DNA of 59,706 nucleotides from JAHBNG01 sp039028975 (GTDB lineage: Bacteria; Chloroflexota; Anaerolineae; Caldilineales; Caldilineaceae), in NCBI GenBank assembly GCA_039028975.1, contig JBCCHB010000107.1:1-59706 (forward strand), given 5' to 3'. A program made the position numbers and the translations under genes. Positions 1 through 8,728 of the stretch are shown in pieces. The notes under the pieces were generated by a model. The model did no database searches. It worked only from the letters and a program-made list of their open reading frames with translations, and was not told where the DNA came from. Positions within the stretch are counted from its first letter, which is position 1, and every line of letters starts with the position of its first letter.

Positions 1-135
1 CCGTTTTCTCCAGTTCTTCTCGACTCACTTTCTTCACATTGAGCATACTATCAGTTTACCGCTTTTTCTGTTTGTTTTGAGTTAGCGTTTCGTTATTTTT
101 ACGTTTCCATTTTCTGCACCCTTGGCTCTAACTAG

Positions 136-959
136 TTACGAGAAATCTAAATCTAAGGATTGAGAGTAGAATATCCCATTATCTTGAAGCGAATTTAGTA
201 AAATACCCTTATCGTAGCTGCTATCAAGAGGATTTTTTTCATCCCATCTTGGAATAGTTTGGGGAGCACTCACATTTTCACCAATCTTGGCTAATTGATC
301 AACTGCGTATTTTATTCTCCCCCATCCTCCTTGATGTCGGCTTAGATCAAGGTCCAAGAGCGTAACATAAGGGGTTCCTAAGTCATTCAAGAGTTTCCAC
401 ATGTAATTTACATGCCATCCGCCAAGTTGAGCAATAGTGATACCATTTTCATCAACAGGAAGGCCCTCCGCTTCGAACAATTTGGGCAGAACGATGTCTT
501 CACTGGCTCCCCGAGTACGACAAAACTGGAAAAATAGACTTCAGGATTAGAGAGGATTCCCTCTCTAATATATTTGTGTGCATCCATTTTAGATTTAGGA
601 GGCATGCTGATTTCTCGGACTGATGCGATTCGATCTACTCCAATTCTGGTGTGACGAATCTGTTCAGGCGGAACACGTCTTAACATAGCCGGTGAATGTG
701 TTGTGACAATGGCTTGAGCGTCACCTTGGGCTGAAATTTTTTTAAGGAGACTATTGATTCTTCCCAGATAATGAGGAGATAGGCTATTTTCAGGTTCCTC
801 TACCGCAACCAGCGAATAGATAGGAGGATTCAATTTGTTAACATCTACACATTGATTTGTACGGGCGGGTCCCAAAAAAAGGGGGAGGTTCGTAGACTGC
901 ACTGCACGGCGTCCTGGATGTGCGAGGAGCAAAAAGTAAAACAAACAGGTTTTCTCTCG
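136..959 (-). pseudogene. OLD-family ATPase/TOPRIM nuclease, broken
   Basis: The frame from 944 down carries the C-terminal half of an ABC-type ATPase: a Walker B-like VAVEEPENSLSPHYLGRI and the switch motif VTTHSPAMLRRV. It then loses the frame near 507-513, right after SSFVVLG. The homologous reading resumes in another frame as ASEDIVLPKLFEAEG and continues through a TOPRIM-like part with TLLDLDLSRHQGG to a stop at 136. Restoring the frame would need about 4 bases, consistent with loss of one copy of a short GGGA-type repeat (inference). The Walker A half is missing, because the frame opens only 16 bases from the stop of the next sulfatase gene. OLD nucleases act in phage defence or DNA repair. 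This copy is both 5'-truncated and frameshifted, so it is almost certainly inactive. Confidence 0.75.
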
Positions 960-2399
960 TCAACCAACCAAAATATGATCCAAGTCTCCGTTCCATTCGC
1001 TGCGCCACGGCTCAATAATATTCCATGATCTCAGCCTTGCTATATTTCTCCCTGAGCAATCGCTGCTTTCGAATGTGTTGAAGAACGAATCCATTTCACC
1101 GTCCAACTGGTGGACCAACGAAGCATATGCAGGATCAGCGATAAAGTTCTGGCGCTCCTGCGGGTCGATTTGGAGATTGTAGAATTCATCTTGAAAGTGA
1201 CCGTTTGGCCCTGGGTAGCGACGGATCAACTTAAACCCCGCATCGGTACGTATCATTCTGGCGTTTCCATACTCACAAAACTGCTTACTTCGCCAAGAGA
1301 TTGCTGAACTTTCTTCTGACGATTCCAAGATCGGAAGATAGGACACACCTGGAAGTTCTGCCGCTGGCTCTACGCCTGCAATCTCTCTTATTGTGGCGTG
1401 TAAGTCTGTGTGATCAACCATGAAATTAAAGATCTGACCATATGTTGCGGAATGGGGATGGCGTACGACGAGAGGAACACGAATCGATTCTTCTAGGAAA
1501 TTCTGCGGTATTGTGGCGTTACCTTTGGTCAGTAATCCATGTTGGCCGTTCATGTGTCCATGATCGGAGGTGTATACGATTACGGTGTTGTCGAGTTCAC
1601 CCGTACCTTCGAGTACATCGAGAACACGTCCAACTTGTTCGTCAATTAGCTCAACAGACGCATAGTACTGGGCCAGCTGTTCTCGCCAGCCAGCCTCATC
1701 ATTTGGCGAGGCAAATACCTCCTCACCATGAATATTGGAGAAGGGTTCATTCTCGATGGCGTTGAGCGGTGTGTTGCGATACTTCTGTACTAGTCGTTCA
1801 GGAAGTGTAGAGAATGGTGAGTGCGTGTCGGTGAACCCGACAAATAGGAAGAATGGCGCAGAGGAATCTGAATGTTTATGCTCATGAAGAAATTGTATCG
1901 CTGAATCAGCAATAAGAGGAGATTGATGGCCGTGATATTCTTCACGCTCTCCGTTGCGACTAAAGGGCTGGGGACCAAATTTTGCATTTGTTCCAAACCA
2001 CTGACTAAACCAGTAATCGAACCCTGGTTGTGGGTTCTGCCCGTAAGCATGTCCATGCCACTTTCCGCAGAGTCCAGTATAATAGCCAGCTTCTTTCAAC
2101 CATTGCGCTAAGGTCTTCTGTCCTGTAATGCCAGGATGCTCAGAATCACCAATGTGGTCATGTATTCCGTGTGCCGAGGGAATCTTTCCTGTCCAAAATG
2201 ATGCTCTAGCAGGTGAACATACAGGACAGGGCGTAAAGGCGTTTTCAAAGCGTGCGCCTGTTGCCGCGAGAAAGTCTATCGACGGTGTATTTACAATGGG
2301 GTCGCCGTAGCAGCGATTGGCCCAACTCCCGTGATCGTCGGTAAGGAAGACGAGAATGTTCAGTTTGTTGGTTCTCTTAATTTCACTGCTATGCGTCAT
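960..2399 (-). CDS. Sulfatase (formylglycine-dependent)
   Basis: A type I sulfatase of about 479 residues that hydrolyses sulfate esters, probably on polysaccharides or glycolipids. The N-terminal metal site LVFLTDDHGSW is followed by the activation motif CSPAR (CxPxR), whose Cys must be oxidised to formylglycine by a modifying enzyme not found in this window. GKWHGHAYG and YTSDHGHMNGQHG are further core metal and active-site motifs. I chose the start at 2399 (MTHSSE) because a GGAAGG ribosome site sits just upstream; the frame could extend to 2444. No signal peptide is visible, so it is probably cytoplasmic. It abuts the broken OLD nuclease and is divergent from a PhyH gene. The exact substrate cannot be inferred. 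Confidence 0.93.
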   Translation of the reverse strand: MTHSSEIKRTNKLNILVFLTDDHGSWANRCYGDPIVNTPSIDFLAATGARFENAFTPCPVCSPARASFWTGKIPSAHGIHDHIGDSEHPGITGQKTLAQWLKEAGYYTGLCGKWHGHAYGQNPQPGFDYWFSQWFGTNAKFGPQPFSRNGEREEYHGHQSPLIADSAIQFLHEHKHSDSSAPFFLFVGFTDTHSPFSTLPERLVQKYRNTPLNAIENEPFSNIHGEEVFASPNDEAGWREQLAQYYASVELIDEQVGRVLDVLEGTGELDNTVIVYTSDHGHMNGQHGLLTKGNATIPQNFLEESIRVPLVVRHPHSATYGQIFNFMVDHTDLHATIREIAGVEPAAELPGVSYLPILESSEESSAISWRSKQFCEYGNARMIRTDAGFKLIRRYPGPNGHFQDEFYNLQIDPQERQNFIADPAYASLVHQLDGEMDSFFNTFESSDCSGRNIARLRSWNIIEPWRSEWNGDLDHILVG

Positions 2400-2843
2400 G
2401 AAGCCTTCCTTATGTTTTGGATAGAAAAAGTAATTATTGGCCATATTGCGGTTGCGGTGAAAACCGGAGTTTTTCTCTGGCTAAACCGAAGCACAGAAAC
2501 TCCGGTTTTCACGCAGAACCGAGTATAGATGCGGAGCTAAGGCACTGCATAATTCTAACCCGTTCTGAAGATGGCAGCCAACTCTTCTTCATATGAATTA
2601 TAATCTTCTGGGATAGGTTTCGGACATCAATAGATGGTTACAGATTCGTCTACATATGACAGTCACCCCCAAAGATGTCCCAGAACGCTACGCAATTCCG
2701 GCGCGCTTGGATGTCGGGTGACGCTCACGGGCGAAACGATGAGCAACGCCGTGGTTCAACGATTGGTCGGCTACCGGTTGGGTACCGTCTTGGTCAATGG
2801 TATACTGATTTTCATATTTTTTGGTACGATATGGAGGAACCCT
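2400..2843. other. Gene-free divergent region with a perfect hairpin
   Basis: About 440 bases separate the divergent sulfatase and PhyH genes. It contains a perfect 16-bp inverted repeat (listed separately). A short frame from ATG 2656 (MTVTPKDVPERYAIPARLDVG) runs into a stop and may be a relic; I do not recognise it. Confidence 0.6.
2457..2512. repeat. Perfect 16-bp inverted repeat, 24-nt loop
   Basis: The arms GTGAAAACCGGAGTTT (2457-2472) and AAACTCCGGTTTTCAC (2497-2512) are perfectly complementary. The element lies 58 bases upstream of the chosen sulfatase start, inside its probable 5' leader. It could form an RNA hairpin or be a small palindromic mobile element. No T-tract follows it, so it is not a classic terminator. 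Confidence 0.85.
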
Positions 2844-3698
2844 ATGACGACACCCGATTCAATCGGCGCGCTCCCCCGCCACACCCTCTCCTACAAAATT
2901 ATGACCAATATGGCTGGCGAAGATACCGAACGCACCATCGAGGTCTACGCCTCGCCCGAGGAGATTGAGCAATTTGGCACCCAAGGCTATCTCGTACGCC
3001 AGGGGTTATTTAACGATACTCAGCTTCAACGCTTTCGCGACGCGTTGGACGAGATTGAATCCGCGGAAGTTACCGAAAACAATGTCGGTAAATCGGGCAA
3101 CTTTGGCGGCTGGTTCCCTCGCTATCTCTTCGACAAACACGACGCCTTCCACGAACTGATCGACTACGCACCCTTTGTCTCGGTGGCCAAGGCCATGCTC
3201 GGACCCTTTGTGCGCATCCGCCAGCTAGGCGGTCGAGTCGCCTACCCAGGCGAACCCAATCAGGAGACCCACTGGCACCTCCACCGCCGCACCGTGCCAG
3301 ATCCGCTGCCCGCCTTCTTCTCTCACCCTCATACGTTAGACTATCTGATCTATCTGGATGAACTCAACGATGCCAACGGTCCACTTGCCTTTGTTCCCGG
3401 CTCTCATCTACAAATCCACGACGATCTGCCGGCCAACGATTTTGGCGACAAGCCCGGCCAGGAGATGCTCTACGGTCCGCCTGGCACCACGCTTATGATG
3501 CATAGCAATCTCTGGCATCGCGCCTGGCCCACCCGGGCCGACGGTGAGAAGCGCCGACTGTTGATCTTGACCTATGGCGCGACATGGATGCGCAAAGGCC
3601 CCTATGGAACGCCTCCCGAGAAGTCATTGCTGGACAATTATCGGGAGAATGCGAGTCCGAGGGTGAGAGAGTTGTTGGGCGAGGGTGGATATCAGTAA
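2844..3698 (+). CDS. PhyH-like dioxygenase with atypical metal triad
   Basis: A phytanoyl-CoA dioxygenase family protein of 284 aa, normally an Fe(II)/2-oxoglutarate hydroxylase with a jelly-roll fold. Family marks are PLAFVPGSH, the distal His in SNLWHRAWPTR (about residue 225), and the 2-oxoglutarate-binding basic segment that follows. The proximal HxD motif reads HWHLHRR: His145-Leu-His147 replaces His-x-Asp, so the facial triad would be three histidines, or the iron site is altered. The start at 2844 (MTTPDS) is preceded by GGAGGA; the longer frame from 2634 has no homology. It is followed by repeats and an MFS transporter on the same strand. The substrate is unknown. Confidence 0.85.
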   Translation: MTTPDSIGALPRHTLSYKIMTNMAGEDTERTIEVYASPEEIEQFGTQGYLVRQGLFNDTQLQRFRDALDEIESAEVTENNVGKSGNFGGWFPRYLFDKHDAFHELIDYAPFVSVAKAMLGPFVRIRQLGGRVAYPGEPNQETHWHLHRRTVPDPLPAFFSHPHTLDYLIYLDELNDANGPLAFVPGSHLQIHDDLPANDFGDKPGQEMLYGPPGTTLMMHSNLWHRAWPTRADGEKRRLLILTYGATWMRKGPYGTPPEKSLLDNYRENASPRVRELLGEGGYQ

Positions 3699-3728
3699 GA
3701 GAGGTACTCAAGGCATGCATTTCATCGT

Positions 3729-3833
3729 TACACAGAGTTACTCAGAGAAGGCACAGAGCCAAACAGAGAAATATAGCCTCACGAGGATTGTTCTCTGTGA
3801 ATCTCTGTGAAAGCCTCCGTGTGACTCTGTGTA
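3729..3833. repeat. Palindromic CACAGAG-type intergenic repeat
   Basis: Two imperfect arms of about 42 bases, rich in CACAGAG and its complement CTCTGTG, face each other around an AT-rich centre. A related element occurs at 16390-16512. It lies between the PhyH gene and the MFS transporter. Confidence 0.75.
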
Positions 3834-3862
3834 TGTGCGACACCGTGTAATCAGGAAAGTTT

Positions 3863-5086
3863 ATGCGCCCTTTATTAAATAACCTCACTTTATGGAGTTT
3901 GACCCTTGGACATTTTAGCGTTGATATGCTCTCTGGGGCCATGCCCATCATTGTGGGTCTCTATCTAAGCGATTCGCTACAGCTTGACTTGACCCAAATT
4001 GGCTTCACGCTCGCGGTTTTCAAGCTGACCTCATCATTAACTCAACCGCTCTTTGGCTATTTGAGCGACCGTTACGGGGGGCGATGGTTTGCCGTTGGCG
4101 GCGTCTTCTGGATGTCGCTCTTTTTGGGGATGGCAGGGTTTATGACCACCTTTCAAGGCGCGTTACTCATGATAGCGCTGTGTGGTTTTGGCACCGCTGC
4201 CTTTCATCCCCAGGGCGCATCGGGCGCAAATCGAGCTGCCGGAGAACTCAAAACATCGGGCGTGGCCATGTTCATGTTGGGCGGCAACGTTGGCTTTGCG
4301 CTTGGCCCCATTTTAGCGGCCTTTGTGTTAGGCACTTTGGGTACACAGGGAACGGTCCTGCTGGCGCTGGTGGGAATCTTTATCGCCCCCATGATCTATC
4401 TGTTGACTGGACGTATTGCAAAAGAACCAGCGGCTGAAGCCAAACCCGCCAATTGGAAGATTCAGCTAAATCCCCTCTTTACAACCACTGCGATTATGGC
4501 ATTGTTTAGCGTGATGTCGCTACGGGCGTGGTCTCATAGCTCGTTTTCTTCCTTTATGCCGCAATACTTTGCCGAGGTGGCCAACTTTACCAAAGCCGAC
4601 GCGAGCCTACTTTCGTCACTGATGCTCTTTGTGCTTGCCTTCGGCACACTAACGGGCGGCATGCTCTCTGACCGTATCGGAGGAACACGCGTCATGCGTT
4701 ACTCGCTGCTGGCTGCTGCCCCTCTGATGTTCCTGATCTTCACGCTAGGCGATCGCCGTGCTTTTCTCGTTGCGCCTTTTTTGGGTTTTGCCGCAGGCGC
4801 GGCATGGCCACCTATGTTGGTGATGGCACAGACACTCTTTCATAAAAATGCCGGCGTTGGGACTGGAATGGCGCTGGGGTTTGTCTTTGCCATTGGTGGG
4901 TTGGGGCTAAATCTGACGGGTTGGCTGGCAGAGCCACAGAACTTGGGGTTTCAGCAGACGATGCTTCTATTAAGTGTTGTGCCGTTGGTGACGGCTGCTT
5001 TGGTTGGATTGTTGCCAACGCGAGAAGTACTAGAACAACCTGGACAATCGTCAATGTCAGTAAAGGCCGCTACCGTTAAAGGGTAA
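3863..5086 (+). CDS. MFS transporter, fosmidomycin-resistance (Fsr)-like
   Basis: A major facilitator superfamily inner-membrane protein of 407 aa with about 12 hydrophobic segments. The loop-2 signature GYLSDRYGGRW follows TM2 and the second-half equivalent GMLSDRIGGTRV lies near residue 270. The overall pattern (N-terminal LGHFSVDMLSGAMPIIVGLY) resembles Fsr-type exporters, which extrude small antibiotics or metabolites by proton antiport. It lies downstream of a PhyH gene across a palindromic repeat, so co-transcription is uncertain. The substrate is not predictable from sequence. Confidence 0.88.
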   Translation: MRPLLNNLTLWSLTLGHFSVDMLSGAMPIIVGLYLSDSLQLDLTQIGFTLAVFKLTSSLTQPLFGYLSDRYGGRWFAVGGVFWMSLFLGMAGFMTTFQGALLMIALCGFGTAAFHPQGASGANRAAGELKTSGVAMFMLGGNVGFALGPILAAFVLGTLGTQGTVLLALVGIFIAPMIYLLTGRIAKEPAAEAKPANWKIQLNPLFTTTAIMALFSVMSLRAWSHSSFSSFMPQYFAEVANFTKADASLLSSLMLFVLAFGTLTGGMLSDRIGGTRVMRYSLLAAAPLMFLIFTLGDRRAFLVAPFLGFAAGAAWPPMLVMAQTLFHKNAGVGTGMALGFVFAIGGLGLNLTGWLAEPQNLGFQQTMLLLSVVPLVTAALVGLLPTREVLEQPGQSSMSVKAATVKG

Positions 5087-5432
5087 ACTGGTTCAGGATG
5101 CCTCACTCCATCAATTACCATTAAAATATTCAGTAGTTCACAATCATAAGGTATAACGGGTTGGTCGAGTAGAGATTCTTCGCTTGGCTCGCGCCGAACG
5201 GCTAGGTGGTATGAGCCATAACACCGTACGATCTCATGACAAGTGTGATGGCTCAGAATGACATCATTGCGATCTACTGATATTCGATGAGACTTTGGCT
5301 CAAAATGCCGCACAATCGGCGCTAGGTTTGATTTCAGCCCCATCATGGACATGGTTCATTTTCAGGGAGGGAATATGTTGACAGTTTGTAAACCTGATCG
5401 TGAACCATGCCTAATTTTGTTTAGATCTGGGA
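5087..5432. other. Intergenic region, no recognised gene
   Basis: A minus-strand open frame (5352 down into the end of the MFS gene) covers most of this stretch, but its product has no recognisable motif, no clear ribosome site, and overlaps the transporter. I see no RNA gene or promoter I can defend. Confidence 0.5.
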
Positions 5433-5840
5433 TTATGCTTCTGCTGATTTACTCCTCGAAAATAACGCAACGGAGCCAATACTGAGAATCAATAGCACGA
5501 CACCAGGGACGGCGCTCCGAATGGTGTTTTCTACCACCCCATCTGCAACCATACTAACAACACGGCCCACTGTGTAGATTAACCAAAACAATACCATCAT
5601 GCGGATCATTTCATCGTCGCCATCACGAACAGTGTGAATACCAACAATAATAGCAAATGTAAGAAATGCCCCACCGACCACAGCACGCAAGGTCGAAAAG
5701 CCTAGTACGCTGACGCCTACCGGATCAAATCCTGCACCTTCTAACACTCTGCCCGGGTTGAACATGTAAAGTATGCCAATGGCTAAGCAAGCGAGAGCAA
5801 CAAGCCCAGCTAAAATTCTTGCGATTGTTTTTGTATTCAT
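5433..5840 (-). CDS. Small four-helix membrane protein (DUF4345-like)
   Basis: A 135-aa protein with four predicted membrane helices: the first after MNTKTIARILAG, the last near VVLLILSIGSVALF. The pattern, with NPGRVLEG after helix 1 and a conserved Arg near helix 2, resembles the DUF4345 family of unknown function. I chose the start at 5840 because AAAGGA precedes it; the longer frame to 5906 is hydrophilic and unlikely. It stands alone between the MFS transporter and a sulfatase. The function is unknown. Confidence 0.7.
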   Translation of the reverse strand: MNTKTIARILAGLVALACLAIGILYMFNPGRVLEGAGFDPVGVSVLGFSTLRAVVGGAFLTFAIIVGIHTVRDGDDEMIRMMVLFWLIYTVGRVVSMVADGVVENTIRSAVPGVVLLILSIGSVALFSRSKSAEA

Positions 5841-5982
5841 TGTTTTTCCTTTCATGGTTTGGTTGAATTGAACTAAATTTATGTTTGCCGTAAAGGGAAT
5901 ATACAATGAAGGTAGGGGAGATGTCGTCCCCTAAATAGGGACAATTACGGAAAGGAGTAGGGGATACCGAAGTGAGTCCACG

Positions 5983-7428
5983 TTAGGAAGCGAAGTCGGC
6001 GACTATCTCCTGGTCGAACTGATAGACATCGCCGCTGGCTGCCATCCAAGTCTCTAACAGCCCCTGCATGCGTCGCAATTCCTCCTGATGGGTCGCCGAT
6101 CCCACCAGATTCACCGTTTCCCCAGGATCATCTTCTAGGTCAAACAATTCGGGTTCTGGGCCAAAGTAGTGGACGTATTTCCAGCGACCATCCACTACCA
6201 TCCGGACCGGGTAGCTCTGGCCATAGAAGCGATTGTATTCGCCATAGACAGGCTGTTCGGCCGGAGAGTGCTGGCCCAGAAAACTCTCAGCCAGGGATGG
6301 CATATCGAATTCGCTACGTGGCGGGATGCCAGCGATCTCGAGCAGGGTTGGCAATAGCGACACCTGACTCACGGGTGTCTCATACACGGCAGGGCTGGCC
6401 TCGCCGGGCCAATTGACCAGCAACGGGACCCGCATCACTTCGTCGTACATAAAGGCACCCTTATCCTGGAGGCGGTGGGAGCCAAGCATCTCGCCGTGGT
6501 CGCTAGAGAAGACAATAAGGGTGTTGCCCCGCAGCCGCGCTGCTTCCAGGGCCTGGATCAGTTCGCCCGTCAGGTCGTCAAGGTGGCTCACCATCCCTAG
6601 GTAGTGTGCCCAGGACGCGCGTAGCTGGGCCTCCGTGGCTTCTCGGTTGCGGCGAAAGGAGCGGGGGTGGCCGCGCAGCTCAATAAAGCGCTTGGGCGAG
6701 GCGTAGTGGTGGACGTTGTCGGGCAGCACGATATCGTCGGGGTTGTATAGCTGGTCGTAGGGTGCGGGCGGGGCAAATGGTGGATGGGGCGAGGTCGTTG
6801 AAAGGAAGAGAATAAAGGGCCGCTCGTGATCCTGCTGGATAAACTCTATCGCCTTATGAAAATGGTAGGTTGCCGGAAAGTCGGACGCCTGATAAACGGA
6901 GACGCCGTAATTGAGCTCCTTCACCTGGTAGTCACTGCCAACACCCTTGCCTCCTGGCAAATCATACCCCTGGGCTAACGCGTGCCGAAGCCATTCATTA
7001 TCTTTGTCCTCGTCAATATCGAAGGCCCCGGTCCGTACCAAGTAATCCTCAAACCCCCGCCGGTCGCCACCGGTCATGCAGTGCCACTTGCCGACATAGG
7101 CTGTTTCGTAGCCGCCGTCCCGGAAGTACTCCCCCATCCAAGGCAATTCCTCTGGCGATGGCTGAGTCCAGCCCGGCACTGGCCCATACCGCTCGTTGGG
7201 CACCTCACTCCAGAGGTCGACGATCCCGTGACGGTGGGGATAAGCCCCGCACTGAATGGAAACACGGCTTGGGGTGCAGAGGGGGGTGGCACAATAGGCG
7301 CGCTCAAAACGGACTCCATTGTGGGCCAGCGCGTCCAGGTGGGGCGTCTGGACAAGTCTGTTGCCGTAGCAGCCAAGCGTGTCTGCCCGCTGTTGGTCTG
7401 TTAAGATGACAATGATATTGGGTTTCAT
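5983..7428 (-). CDS. Sulfatase (formylglycine-dependent)
   Basis: A type I sulfatase of 481 aa. The N-terminal metal ligands are in IIVILTDQQRADTLGCYG, the formylglycine motif is CTPSR (CxPxR) about 50 residues in, and later motifs include GKWHCMTGG and FSSDHGEMLGSH. The start MKPNIIVILTD at 7428 lies 2 bases after the stop of the upstream isomerase gene, so the two are translationally coupled and probably act on the same sugar. No signal peptide is evident. A decayed copy of the same C-terminus lies at 13770-13857, showing that the family was duplicated locally. It is probably a choline-sulfatase/polysaccharide-sulfatase type; the substrate is unknown. Confidence 0.93.
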   Translation of the reverse strand: MKPNIIVILTDQQRADTLGCYGNRLVQTPHLDALAHNGVRFERAYCATPLCTPSRVSIQCGAYPHRHGIVDLWSEVPNERYGPVPGWTQPSPEELPWMGEYFRDGGYETAYVGKWHCMTGGDRRGFEDYLVRTGAFDIDEDKDNEWLRHALAQGYDLPGGKGVGSDYQVKELNYGVSVYQASDFPATYHFHKAIEFIQQDHERPFILFLSTTSPHPPFAPPAPYDQLYNPDDIVLPDNVHHYASPKRFIELRGHPRSFRRNREATEAQLRASWAHYLGMVSHLDDLTGELIQALEAARLRGNTLIVFSSDHGEMLGSHRLQDKGAFMYDEVMRVPLLVNWPGEASPAVYETPVSQVSLLPTLLEIAGIPPRSEFDMPSLAESFLGQHSPAEQPVYGEYNRFYGQSYPVRMVVDGRWKYVHYFGPEPELFDLEDDPGETVNLVGSATHQEELRRMQGLLETWMAASGDVYQFDQEIVADFAS

Positions 7429-7430
7429 AG

Positions 7431-8219
7431 TCAACCACCAAGCCCTTGCCGAATGAATTCGCGGCTTGCTTTGGCACACGCCCGAGCGGTCTTATCGCCA
7501 GTCGGCCCATTTTGCTCGACCGTGATCCAACCAGAGTAATTTTTTTCCTTCAAGATACGGAACACGCCCGCATAATTGCATTCTCCAGCGCCAACTTCTG
7601 TATTGAGGTTGTGTTCCTCGCTCCAATCCTTGAACTCGATAAAGTCGATCGTAGTCCAGTTCCGCTGGAGGAAGATGGCTGCACGGTCTGCAACCGGATG
7701 ACCGCTAAAATCCTTGGTCGCGTGACCGACATCCAGGAAACCAAAGAATTTGGTAGGATCGGTCAACGCCATCAGGGCTTCGGTCTCCTCCAGCGTTTCG
7801 CCGATGTGGTCAGTGTGGTTGTGATAGCAGGCTCGGACGTCATACGTCAGCGCGATTTCGCCGATCTGGTTGAGCAGCTCCGCGATTTCATTCCTATCTG
7901 CAGTGCTCGTGGCTAACCCGCCGACGGTTACGAGATGGTGTCCGCCGAGCTTCTGCATCATCTCACAAGTTGCGCGCAATCGTTCAAAATCGCGCTGGAT
8001 GCTGATGTTGACACTGGCCAATTGCAGGTTCCGGTCCTTAAGCTGGCGCTCGATATCCATCTCATCTGCCAGCTCTAGCAGAACACTGTCGAACATAGCC
8101 ACGCCGTCATAGCCCGCAGCGACCACGTCATCGAGCCAGCCGGTTGCTTTCTCGCGGCTGTCGATTGGCCCCCACATGAGGCTCATACAGGCAAGCTTAA
8201 TGTGATGATCTTCTGACAT
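7431..8219 (-). CDS. Sugar phosphate isomerase/epimerase (IolE-like TIM barrel)
   Basis: A 262-aa xylose-isomerase-like TIM-barrel protein of the IolE/hydroxypyruvate-isomerase group. Metal and active-site segments visible are VRACYHNHTDHIG, FGFLDVGHATKDF, FIEFKDW and the C-terminal WITVEQNGP. Members isomerise, epimerise or dehydrate sugars and inositols with a divalent metal. It has a GGGGATCT ribosome site before the ATG and sits 2 bases upstream of a sulfatase, suggesting that it processes the sugar after desulfation (inference). It is cytoplasmic. Confidence 0.88.
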   Translation of the reverse strand: MSEDHHIKLACMSLMWGPIDSREKATGWLDDVVAAGYDGVAMFDSVLLELADEMDIERQLKDRNLQLASVNISIQRDFERLRATCEMMQKLGGHHLVTVGGLATSTADRNEIAELLNQIGEIALTYDVRACYHNHTDHIGETLEETEALMALTDPTKFFGFLDVGHATKDFSGHPVADRAAIFLQRNWTTIDFIEFKDWSEEHNLNTEVGAGECNYAGVFRILKEKNYSGWITVEQNGPTGDKTARACAKASREFIRQGLGG

Positions 8220-8414
8220 AGATCCCCTTTTTTGCTGCGCAGCTCCCGTGCCATCGGTTCATTTATTTGCCTATTGTATGCTACAGTAAGTGATGAAAGA
8301 AAAAGTACCTGTCTTGCATTCTTCTGTTTTTGTAATAGAGACGTTCGAGGTGGTCACTCTCTTTTTGCTGGTCTTCCCCCAATATTTTGTATAATATCAG
8401 TATTGGAGGGTACG

Positions 8415-8680
8415 ATGAAGACCTTGCGGATCAAGAGTGGTGAAATTACGATTCGGTTGACGCCAGCCCACTGCTTTCTTTTGCAAGGATTTGTCATCAG
8501 GCTTATGCGAATACGCCCGTAGGGGAGATATAGAGTTGGCGCACCTTTGCCACGCTCTTTCATGCTTGTGGGATGGTGGGGTTGGCGTAGCAGCATATGT
8601 GTCCAGAAGATGAAGAGGCTTTCAATGAGCAGTTGCAGTTGATCCAGACCTGTAAATCAAGTCGAGAGCTTGAAGCCTGA
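8415..8680 (+). pseudogene. Decayed small gene of unknown family
   Basis: A GGAGG ribosome site precedes ATG 8415, which opens MKTLRIKSGEITIRLTPAH. The frame then fragments: another frame reads RICHQAYANTPVG, then a stop, then WRTFATLFHACGMVG, and a third ends in MCPEDEEAFNEQLQLIQTC before a stop at 8678-8680. Read together this looks like one small protein of about 85 aa interrupted by at least two frameshifts and a stop. I do not recognise the family. It lies upstream of the large regulator on the same strand. Confidence 0.45.
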
Positions 8681-8728
8681 GCTAGAACGCCTCACACTAG
8701 ACTCATCGGTGGACGATGAGGGAAATTC

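Noticed and set aside
5087..5352. Minus-strand open frame after the MFS gene
   Set aside because: No motif, no ribosome site, overlaps the transporter end, low complexity of evidence.
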